Assembly: GCF_018829635.1 (NCBI RefSeq)
Contig: NZ_JAHKKG010000020.1
Coordinates: 62,001 to 126,000 of the forward strand
DNA from: Paractinoplanes bogorensis
GTDB taxonomy: Bacteria; Actinomycetota; Actinomycetes; Mycobacteriales; Micromonosporaceae
DNA: 64,000 nt
Direction of reading: 5' to 3'
In this document: positions 50,131-58,000 of the stretch, piece after piece
How positions within the stretch are numbered: the first letter of the stretch is position 1
Layout of the letters: the number at the start of each line of letters is the position of its first letter
Notes under the pieces: model-generated
What the model was told of the DNA's origin: nothing
Seen by the model: the letters and a program-made list of their open reading frames with translations, nothing else
Databases searched by the model: none
Made by a program: the position numbers and the translations under genes

Positions 50131-50978
50131 GCAATCCTCGAAACGATGACAGTGGTCGCCGATCGGCGCGGGATTATCGGATGCCGCCGTCATGATCGCT
50201 TGGTGAGTGGGGCTGTTGTGTCCTGTCGGTGGAGTGAATGAATTTGCTCAGTGGACGGGGAGAAGCCGAAGCACTCGTGAGTGGTTGATTGGCGGCGCAA
50301 GGACCGTGGGAATGGCGCCAGCGTGTCATTGCTCACTGTGGTGGCTTGATTACTTCTCGTGTCGCCGGGGGATGGAAGTGTTTGCTGCCTCTGGGTTACC
50401 GGCGACGAGCGAAGTCTGCTGTGGACGGTCGTGGTCGCGGCCGCGCTGAACGGGCGAAACGGGTCTATGGCACTTATCCTCAATGGGAAGAGTGGCACTG
50501 ACGGAAATCTGACAACGGGGTAGTCGGCGGAGCGCTCGCGCTGGGTCAGGCTAGGGGTTGACGGAAGACGTTGTGGCGGTGTGGCGGGTGGTGTCCGACG
50601 ACCCGGGCGGGCGGGATCGCGTACGGGGAAACGGGCTTTGGGGTAGAAAAGCTGCTGGTGAGGGCACAGTGGATCGTCACTGTGAGTGGATGTTTGCGTC
50701 GTGGTCACCACCCTGAAATATCTGGGTGATTTACTGGTTCCACGGGGTGAAAAACGAGACCGACATGCAACTTGCACGTGCGGTTCGCCGTGCAAGTTGC
50801 ATGTTTCGCTCGCGTTCGACCTGCTGCTCCATCGTCGTGGCTAGCTTTTGATCGTTTCGCTCGATTTCATTCACGGGCGTTTTTGGGATCTAGGAAGTGG
50901 ACCCTTCCAGTCGATCACCGGAAGTGGAACTCTTCTAGCCAGCAGTAACGCCAGCGACACGGACGGTGGTGGTAACGA
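50131..50978. other. 850-bp gene-poor region, less GC-rich
   Basis: No credible coding frame is present. The longest one (minus strand, 201 codons) is Ser/Thr/Pro/Arg-rich and looks like chance. Base composition is visibly less GC-rich than the flanks, and a 15-bp perfect hairpin lies at 50764-50803. An RNA gene or a degraded toxin cassette is possible. Confidence 0.5.
50764..50803. terminator. Perfect 15-bp hairpin
   Basis: Arms CATGCAACTTGCACG and its exact complement enclose a 10-nt loop, followed by TTTCGC. It may be a terminator or a regulatory RNA structure; the T run is short. Confidence 0.5.
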
Positions 50979-51647
50979 ATGCGCCCAGACGTTCTGGTCG
51001 GTCCGAGCGAGTGGGTGGTGGAGCAGTTCGGCGACAAGGTTGCCGGCGAACTGTGGACCCGGGTGCCGGAAGCGCTGAACACCGCGATCGAACGCGAGAT
51101 TCACGCCCACCCCGCGATGACGCAGACCACGGAACGAGTGATCGCGAATCCGCGATGGCCGCTTCCCTACGAGGAACTCGTGCTGTTCCTGGGCACGCTC
51201 CCCGGTGCCGAGATCATCAGCGTGCCGAAGTCGGTGTACCAGCTGGTGGTGATCAACGGGCACGTGGTGGTGCCGTGGTGTTACGGCCAGTCCGCGCGTG
51301 ACTCGATGCGCGACGCACCCGTCGGGCGCTCGTTCGGCCGGCTCGCCCGCGAACTGCTGCGACGGTTCGGGCCGTCGTGGCGGCGGTCGCAAGCCGAGGC
51401 CCCCCTGCCGCTCGACGCCGTCGACGAGCGTGAGGTGGCCAAGATCTGCGCGGCGATCGCCCAGATCGACCCGAAGCCCGAGGTGGTCATCGCCGGGTTC
51501 GCCGGGGCGCCCAACCTGGGTCTGCTCCGCGCCTGCCTCGGTGAGATCAAGTCCTCCGACAACGGTTCGCTCAACTGGAGTCACCTCGACGACCTGCCGC
51601 TGCCCCCGCCGGTGATCCCGCGCCCGCGCCGCATGCAGTTCGACTGA
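50979..51647 (+). CDS. Conserved hypothetical protein
   Basis: The 222-residue soluble protein has a segment on TTERVIANPRWPLPYEELVL, a strand pair VYQLVVINGHVVVPWCYGQS and a C-terminal Pro-rich tail (LPLPPPVIPRPRR). I recognise no family. No strong ribosome site precedes the ATG. A 26-bp repeat array follows the stop. Confidence 0.7.
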   Translation: MRPDVLVGPSEWVVEQFGDKVAGELWTRVPEALNTAIEREIHAHPAMTQTTERVIANPRWPLPYEELVLFLGTLPGAEIISVPKSVYQLVVINGHVVVPWCYGQSARDSMRDAPVGRSFGRLARELLRRFGPSWRRSQAEAPLPLDAVDEREVAKICAAIAQIDPKPEVVIAGFAGAPNLGLLRACLGEIKSSDNGSLNWSHLDDLPLPPPVIPRPRRMQFD

Positions 51648-51777
51648 CCCATTTTCCCGTACGCGTCGACGCGCACCTCCCGACCCTTCGGAGGGTGCGC
51701 GTCCTTGCGTCCGCCCGGGGTACGCGTCCTGGCGTTGGGCAGGTGCGCGCCCCGGGCTCTTTGGCGGCGGCTCCCGC

Positions 51778-51879
51778 GGGTGAAGTCGGGTGGTGGCGCG
51801 CGTGGGTGAAGTCGGGTGGTGGCGCGCGTGGGTGAAGTCGGGTGGTGGCGCGCGTGGGTGAAGTCGGGTGGTGGCGCGG
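51778..51879. repeat. 26-bp tandem array, 3.9 identical copies
   Basis: The unit GGGTGAAGTCGGGTGGTGGC plus GCGCGT repeats at 51778, 51804, 51830 and 51856 without change. There are no spacers. The array lies between a stop and the next start. Confidence 0.95.
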
Positions 51880-51912
51880 TTTAGTCGGGGAGGGGTCGGG
51901 CAAACGGCGTGG

Positions 51913-52266
51913 ATGGATAGAGGAAGCGACAAGCACAGCGCTCGCGTCGACGACGAGCTGGCCCGCGAGGTGCGGGACATCGTGCAGGGCGTGGGCGGCA
52001 CCCGGGCCGACGACGGGCGGGTGCCGGAGTCCCCGGCCGACGGCGAGCCCGAGGTCAGCGGCGTCCTCGACGACGGGGAGACGGACGAACTGAGTCGCTT
52101 CGGCCGGTACATCGGACGGTCGGCGCTGCCGGGCGATCGCGAGAAGCTGCGGCAGAGCGCCGAAACCCTGCTCGCCCCGGACGACGTGCTGGCCGAGATC
52201 GACCGCCTGCCGGCCGACCGGGAGTTCGCCACCGTCACCGAGATCTGGGCGGCGCTCGGCCACTGA
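51913..52266 (+). CDS. DUF2795-containing protein
   Basis: The 117-residue acidic protein has a C-terminal DUF2795-like fold (SRFGRYIGRSALPGDREKLR, APDDVLAEIDRLP, FATVTEIWAALGH). Its N-terminal half is disordered and Asp/Glu-rich. DUF2795 is a small actinobacterial helical domain of unknown role. A 60-bp repeat array follows the stop. Confidence 0.8.
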   Translation: MDRGSDKHSARVDDELAREVRDIVQGVGGTRADDGRVPESPADGEPEVSGVLDDGETDELSRFGRYIGRSALPGDREKLRQSAETLLAPDDVLAEIDRLPADREFATVTEIWAALGH

Positions 52267-52300
52267 TCACCGACGTTTCCGCGCCCGCTTCGTCGCCGAC

Positions 52301-52479
52301 GGAGCGGGCGCTGTCGTTCCAGGCGGGCTTGGCGGCGCTTTGCGCAGGGCGGGCGCGGGTGGAGCGGGCGCTGTGGTTCCGGGCGGGCTTGGCGGCGCTT
52401 TGCGCAGGATGGGCGCGGGTGGAGTGGCGCTGTGGTTCCAGGCGCGCTCGGCGGCGCTTCGCGCAGGATGGGCGCGGGC
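52301..52479. repeat. 60-bp tandem repeat, three copies
   Basis: Units start at 52301, 52361 and 52421 with GGAG(C/T)GG. Copies 1 and 2 are almost identical and copy 3 is more diverged, with a one-base loss. The array lies 35 bp after the DUF2795 stop. Confidence 0.9.
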
Positions 52480-52532
52480 GGATGCCGTTGTTCCGTGTGC
52501 GTCCGACTGATGGGCCGGGGTAAGACGGTGGT

Positions 52533-53300
52533 GTGGATTCTTCAGTGGTGGTGACCGGCGGCGGGCGCGGAGTCGGGCGGGCGATCGTCGAGCGACTCCT
52601 GGCGGAATCCGACGGGTCGGTGGTCGTCGTCGAGTTCGACGAGAAGGCGCTGGAGTGGGCCGGTGAGCACATCGCGGACGGGCGGCTCGTCCAGGTGATC
52701 GGTGACGCCTCGGACGAGCGGGTGGTGGCGCGGGCGGTCGAGGCCGGCGGTGAGCTGCGCGGTTGGGTCAACAACGCCGCGATCTTCCCCGACGGCTGGC
52801 TGCACGAGATGACGCCCGCCGAGGCCTCCGCCCTGATCGCCCGCAATGTCGACCCGGTGCTGGCCGGGTGTCGCGCGGCCGTGCGGGCCTTCCTGGCCTC
52901 GGGCCGGCCGGGTTCGATCGTCAACATCTCGTCGCATCAGGCCCAGCGCGCGGTTCGGGGTGCCTTCGCCTACGCGACGGCCAAGGCCGCGATCGAGGGC
53001 CTGACCCGGGCGCTTGCGGTGGATTACGGGCGTTTTTCCGTACGGGTCAACGCCCTCGCCCTCGGCTCGATCGCCACGGATCGCTCCGACGCCCACCTGG
53101 CCGCGCTCGATCCGGCGGCGCGGGACGGGTTCGAACGGGAGATCCGGCTGCTCCAGCCACTCGGCCGGATGGGACGCACCGGCGAGGTGGCCGAGGCGGC
53201 CGCATTCCTGCTGTCCGACCGCTCGTCCTTCCTCAACGGCACGATCATCCCCGTCGACGGAGGACGTTCCGCCGTCGGCCGCGACCCCGAGGAAGTCTGA
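52533..53300 (+). CDS. SDR family oxidoreductase
   Basis: The 255-residue classical short-chain dehydrogenase has VVVTGGGRGVGRAIVERLL (cofactor loop), WVNNAAIFPDG (NNAA), SIVNISSHQAQ (catalytic Ser) and FAYATAKAAIEG (Tyr-x3-Lys). The C-terminus is FLNGTIIPVDGGRSAVG. It probably uses NAD(P)H on an unknown hydroxy or keto substrate. The GTG start has TAAGAC 6 nt upstream, close to the leaderless pattern. Confidence 0.93.
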   Translation: MDSSVVVTGGGRGVGRAIVERLLAESDGSVVVVEFDEKALEWAGEHIADGRLVQVIGDASDERVVARAVEAGGELRGWVNNAAIFPDGWLHEMTPAEASALIARNVDPVLAGCRAAVRAFLASGRPGSIVNISSHQAQRAVRGAFAYATAKAAIEGLTRALAVDYGRFSVRVNALALGSIATDRSDAHLAALDPAARDGFEREIRLLQPLGRMGRTGEVAEAAAFLLSDRSSFLNGTIIPVDGGRSAVGRDPEEV

Positions 53301-53365
53301 CCCGCTCTTGCCCGGCATCGAGCCCGACTCGAGCAATTTCCCGGCCCCGGCATCCGACAGCCCGC

Positions 53366-54910
53366 CTACTTCCCGTAGGGCTGGGGGACCAGGTAGGCGG
53401 TGGAGAAGGGTTCGTGCCGGGCCCGCATGTCGGCGTAGGCGGTCAGGATCAGGGGACTGATCACGATGCTGGTGGCGATGGTGAAGGCGGTCGAGACCAG
53501 GCCCAGGAACACGTTGACGGCGACGCCGGAGCTGCCGGTCGGGTTGACGGCCGAGCTGAAGAAGCTTTCCACCAGGGCGATCGCGATGTAGAGCCCGATG
53601 ATGGTGGCCGCGCGACCGAGCGCGGCGCCGAAGTTGGCGTGGAACAGGCGGAAGGCCCGGCTGATCCCCTCGCCGCGTTCCAGGAGGATGATCGGCGGCA
53701 GGATCATGATGACCAGCGCGACGTAGATGCCGGGCAGGATGCAGAACAGGAAGCCGACCACGGCCACCAGACCGGCCAGGATCTGCCAGCCGAGCAGCGG
53801 GAAGAAGCGGCGCAGGCCGTTGCGCAGGGCCAGGCCGACCGAGACCGGCTGCCCGGTGGCGCGCTGTACCAGCACGTCGAGGGTGGCCAGTTGGGCGACC
53901 ATGCCGAGGACGACGGCGACCAGGCTGAACGGGAGGATCAGCAGGAACGGCGCGAAGATGTCGTTGAACGTGATCGTGTTCGCGTTCGAGTTCAGCGCCT
54001 CGTAGTCGGGTGCGACGAAGAGGGACCCGATCGTGACGGCCAGCAGGGGAATCGCCCAGACCAGTTGCACCATCGTCATCGGCTGCCAGACCGCGCCCAG
54101 CAGCGTGAAGCCGCGCCGCCACCAACCGGCGAAGTCGGCGCTGACCAGCGGGTCGTCGGGGCCGGCGTAGTAGCCGGACGGCAGGCTGTAGCCGGGCGGC
54201 GTGCCATAACCGGGCGGCATGCCGTAGGCCGCGGGGTCATACCCAGGAACGCCATACCCCGGCTGCGGGCCGTACCCGGGCGCGCCGTAACCAGGTTGCT
54301 GGCCGTACCCGGGCACGCCGTTGCCAGGCGGTTGGCCCTGACCCGGCACGCCATAGCCAGGTGCGCCGTATCCAGGTTGCTGTCCATACCCAGGCAGGCC
54401 GTACCCGGGCTGGCTGTAACCGGGCTGGCTGTAATCAGGCTGACCGTAACCGGGCGGCGGCCCGTAGGACGAACCGGTGGACGGGTCCGAGGGCGGGTTG
54501 TAGGAAGCGCCGCCGGACGGATCCGAGGGCGGATCGTAGGGCGAACCAGAAGCCGCGCCCTGGGAGGGATCGGTCGGTGGCCCGTAGGAGGAGCTGCCGG
54601 ACTGATCGGAAGGCGGGCTGTAAGAGGACCCGGGCAGCGGCGTGTCGAAGCCGGGCGGCGGCTGGTTCGGGTCTTGGTAACCCGACCAGGGGTCCTGCCC
54701 AGGCTCCCACCGTGTCGGCGGATCATCGTGCGGCGACGAGGGCGGCGACGAGGGCGGCGACGAGGGCGGCGACGAGGGCGGCGACGAGGGTGGGCCGGCG
54801 GGCGACGGCGGCTGGTGCGGAGACGGCGCCGCGGTCGGGTCGCTGGGTGGCGTGCTGCCCGAGGAATCCGGGCGATTCTCGTCCGGCGTACTCGATGCGT
54901 TGTCGCTCAC
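53366..54910 (-). CDS. Membrane protein with long Pro/Gly/Tyr-rich N-terminus
   Basis: The 514-residue protein has a disordered first half (about residues 1-250). It holds five SSPP-type repeats, then PPSDPS repeats, then about twelve PGYG-type repeats. The second half has about six membrane segments (FLLILPFSLVAVVLGMVAQL, ILAGLVAVVGFLFCILPGIY, IIGLYIAIALVESFF) like the membrane domain of GdpD-type proteins. GGGGACG precedes the GTG start. Such PGY-rich tails can drive clustering; that is an inference. Confidence 0.88.
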   Translation of the reverse strand: MSDNASSTPDENRPDSSGSTPPSDPTAAPSPHQPPSPAGPPSSPPSSPPSSPPSSPPSSPHDDPPTRWEPGQDPWSGYQDPNQPPPGFDTPLPGSSYSPPSDQSGSSSYGPPTDPSQGAASGSPYDPPSDPSGGASYNPPSDPSTGSSYGPPPGYGQPDYSQPGYSQPGYGLPGYGQQPGYGAPGYGVPGQGQPPGNGVPGYGQQPGYGAPGYGPQPGYGVPGYDPAAYGMPPGYGTPPGYSLPSGYYAGPDDPLVSADFAGWWRRGFTLLGAVWQPMTMVQLVWAIPLLAVTIGSLFVAPDYEALNSNANTITFNDIFAPFLLILPFSLVAVVLGMVAQLATLDVLVQRATGQPVSVGLALRNGLRRFFPLLGWQILAGLVAVVGFLFCILPGIYVALVIMILPPIILLERGEGISRAFRLFHANFGAALGRAATIIGLYIAIALVESFFSSAVNPTGSSGVAVNVFLGLVSTAFTIATSIVISPLILTAYADMRARHEPFSTAYLVPQPYGK

Positions 54911-55023
54911 GTCGTCCCCGCTCCCATCAATGATCAGCGGCGCAACCATAACCGCCGCCAGCCGCTGACCACGGTAGGGGAGCGGCGCGAGCGGGGACGC
55001 CGGATGAACGAGCCGGGCCGTCC

Positions 55024-55029
55024 TAGACT
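55024..55029 (+). promoter_or_regulatory. -10 box TAGACT, leaderless start of helicase-arginase gene
   Basis: TAGACT lies 7 nt before ATG 55037. GGAGG touches the ATG and is too close to act as a normal ribosome site, which favours a leaderless message. Confidence 0.45.
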
Positions 55030-55036
55030 TCGGAGG

Positions 55037-58000
55037 ATGGCCGAGCAGCTGGAGTCGCCCACAACGATCCGGGACCGGGCCGTTGCGGTCGCCGACTATC
55101 TGCTGGCCGTACGGGCTCAGATGGAACGCCCCGCACGGACCGTGCCCACCGATGCCCTCCGTCTGGACGATCTGCCCGATCATCCGGCTTGTGAGCTGGG
55201 CCCGACCCTCGACGGCACGTCCTGGCTGCGGGTCGGTCTGCCCGATCTGCCGCCGTCGGTGAAGGTCCCGGAGGCGCTGCGCCGCCGCCTGCGCGGTGAG
55301 ATTTCGGCGGCCGACGAGCCGGCCGCCGAGGAAGAAGAGGAAGAGGACGAGTTCACCACCTGGCGGGACGAGGTCTGGCGGCCTTGGGCGCACGCCACCG
55401 CCGAGGCCGAGAAGACCCGCGTCCTGCACCGCCGCCTCTTCGACCTGATGCACCAGATCGACATGACCGCCGCCACCACCGAGCTGGTCTGGGGTCACGG
55501 CCTGCTCGCGACCCTGGTCAACGGCGAACGTGTCCGCTATCCGCTGGTCGCGACCCCGGTGCTGATCGAGTACGAGCCCGACCGCTCGCTGATCACCGTG
55601 TCGCCGGCCGGTCCGTCCCGGCTGCAGACCGAGGCCCTCAACGGACTCGACGACCGCTATCTGGGGCAGCTCAAGGCCCTCGCCGGGCCGGCCGGCACGC
55701 TCGAGGTCGACCTGTGGAGCGACCTGGACCGGCGGGAGCTGTTCGAGCGGGCGCTGGGCCGGCTCGGCTACGACCGGCTGATCACCAGCGAGGAGACTTC
55801 GCAGCCGCACGTCCAGGACGTGGGCGTGCTGTTCGCGCGGCCCAAACAGCGGCTGCTGCGCGGGTTCCTGGAAAGTCTGCGCGACCGGCTGCTGTCGGGC
55901 GACACCGAGGCGGTCGGGGCGCTGGCCGCGATCGTCGCGCACGAGCCGAGCAAGCTGCGGATGCCCGGCGACGAGCCGGAGAGCTGGCAGCGGGTCGGCG
56001 AGCGGCTGCTCATGCCGTTGCCGACGAACGAGGCGCAGGAGTCGATCGCCCGCCGTCTGGCCCAGCACCGCAACGTGGCCGTGCAGGGGCCGCCGGGCAC
56101 CGGTAAGACCCACACCATCCGCAACCTGATCTGTCATCTGATGGCGAACGGCAAGCGGGTGCTGGTCGTCGCGCAGAAGGAGGATCCGCTTCGGGTCCTG
56201 CGGGACGGGCTGCCCGAGGAGATCCGCTCGCTCTGTCTGGCCGTGCTCGGCCGCACCACCGATCAGCTGGTCCAGTTGCAGCTCGCCGCCCGTGAGCTGT
56301 CCGACCGCGCCGCCACTCTGGACAAGGCGGCCGAGGCGCGGCGGGTCGAGCGGCTCACCTCGCTGCTGGAGGAGGCCGAGCGCGAACTGGCCGCGGCGCT
56401 GGGCGGGTTGCGGGCGATCGCCGAGAACGAGGCGGTCACGTACGTCATCGACGGCGCCCCGCTCACCCCGGTCGAGGTGGGCGCGTGGCTGCGCGAGCGG
56501 GCGGCCACCCGGAGCGGCATCCCCGACCCGGTCGACGGCCCGCCGCCGCTGGACAGCGCCGAGTTCGATACGCTCCTTAAGCTCGCCAATGTCATAGAAA
56601 ATACGGACAAAACGCGAGCACTCCAACCGCTCCCGCAAACGGACGACCTGCCCAGCGCCGCCCAGGAAACGAAAGTGCGGGACGAGCAGGGCCAACGAAA
56701 GCAAGACGTAGATGCGCTCGCTGCGCAAGGGCTCGACCTCGACGCCGTACGCAATACGAACGTCGCCGCCGTCCGGGACGACCTGCACGACGCTCTGTCC
56801 TGGCTGCGCCGCCGCGAGGGCGCGTGGACCGACCGCCTGGGCCGCCTGCTCAACGACCCGCACTGGCGCACGGTCTGGACCGACCACGTCACCGCCACCG
56901 AGGCCCGCCTGACCGAGCTCGCCGCCCTGACCAGGTCGCTCGCCGGTCATCAGATCACCGTTCCCGGCCCGTACGCGTCGGAACCGAAACGCCTCCTCAC
57001 CCAGCTGGCCGAGATCCGGCAGCGTTTCGAGACCGGTCGCGGCCTCAGTCGCCTGCTCCAGTCGGGCCTGTTCCGCCTGGCCGAAGAGGTGCGGGTGGAC
57101 GGTGAACCGCTGCGCACCGTCGAGGATGTCGACGCCGTGGCCGCGTGGGTGCGCCGCGCCCAGGCCCGGCAACGGCTGGGCGGCTACTGGTCGGAGTGGC
57201 GGCAGCGGCTCGCCATCGCCGATCCGCCCGGCGGCTGGGGCGACCCCGAGATCTGGGCCGGTGCCCTGCTGGCCGAGGCCGGTCAGTCCCTCGACTGGGA
57301 CGTCCGTCACTGGCCGGCGCTGGCCGAGCGGCTGGCTGCCCTCGTACCGCAAACCGAACTTGACCTTGATCCTGGCCGGCTGGCCACGGTGGCCGCCCTG
57401 CTCGACGCGGCGCCCGTGGTCTATGACCTCGATGCCGCAAGTGACCGGCAAAAACGGATAGAACAGCGCCTGCAAGATTGGCCGCGCCTCGCGAAGGCCT
57501 GGACCATGCTGGAGGGCTGGGACGAGGAGCTGGCCGAGGTAAGACGGCTGGAAGGCATAGCGCCGAGCGCCCGCGACCTACGCGACAAGTTGGACATACT
57601 GAAGACGGCGGCCCCCTATTGGGCGGCCCAGATCGAGGCCGGCCACGTGCCACCGGTCAGCGGCCAGGCCTGCCTCGAGGCCTGGCAATGGCGACGCGCC
57701 CAGACCTGGTTCGACGAGGTCATCGGCACGGTCGACCCGGCCGTGCTGGCCAAGCGGGTGGAAAATGCTCGCGACAAGATCCGCCGCCGCACGGCCGACC
57801 TCGTCGTCGCCTCGGCCTGGCTCGAGGTGTCGCGCAGCTTGGACGACCGTCGCCGGGCCGCGCTGGCCGACTGGACCACCGCGCTTCGCAAGATCGGAAA
57901 AGGCACCGGCCGTACGGCCGCGGCCTGGCAGGCGCACGCCCAACGCGCGATGGAGTCGGCCGTCGAAGCCGTGCCGGTCTGGGTCATGTCGGTCGACCGG

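Noticed and set aside
50190..50795. 201-codon minus-strand frame
   Set aside because: It is Ser/Thr/Pro/Arg-rich, runs through the hairpin, and has no ribosome site or domain.
51778..51879. Possible CRISPR array
   Set aside because: The units are directly adjacent with no spacers, and no cas genes are near. The Cas4-like protein at 38 kb alone is not enough.
52763..55036. Very long upstream extension of the helicase-arginase frame
   Set aside because: It overlaps the SDR gene and the Pro/Gly-rich membrane-protein gene in other frames and is Arg/Gly low-complexity. The real start is at 55037 or 55004.
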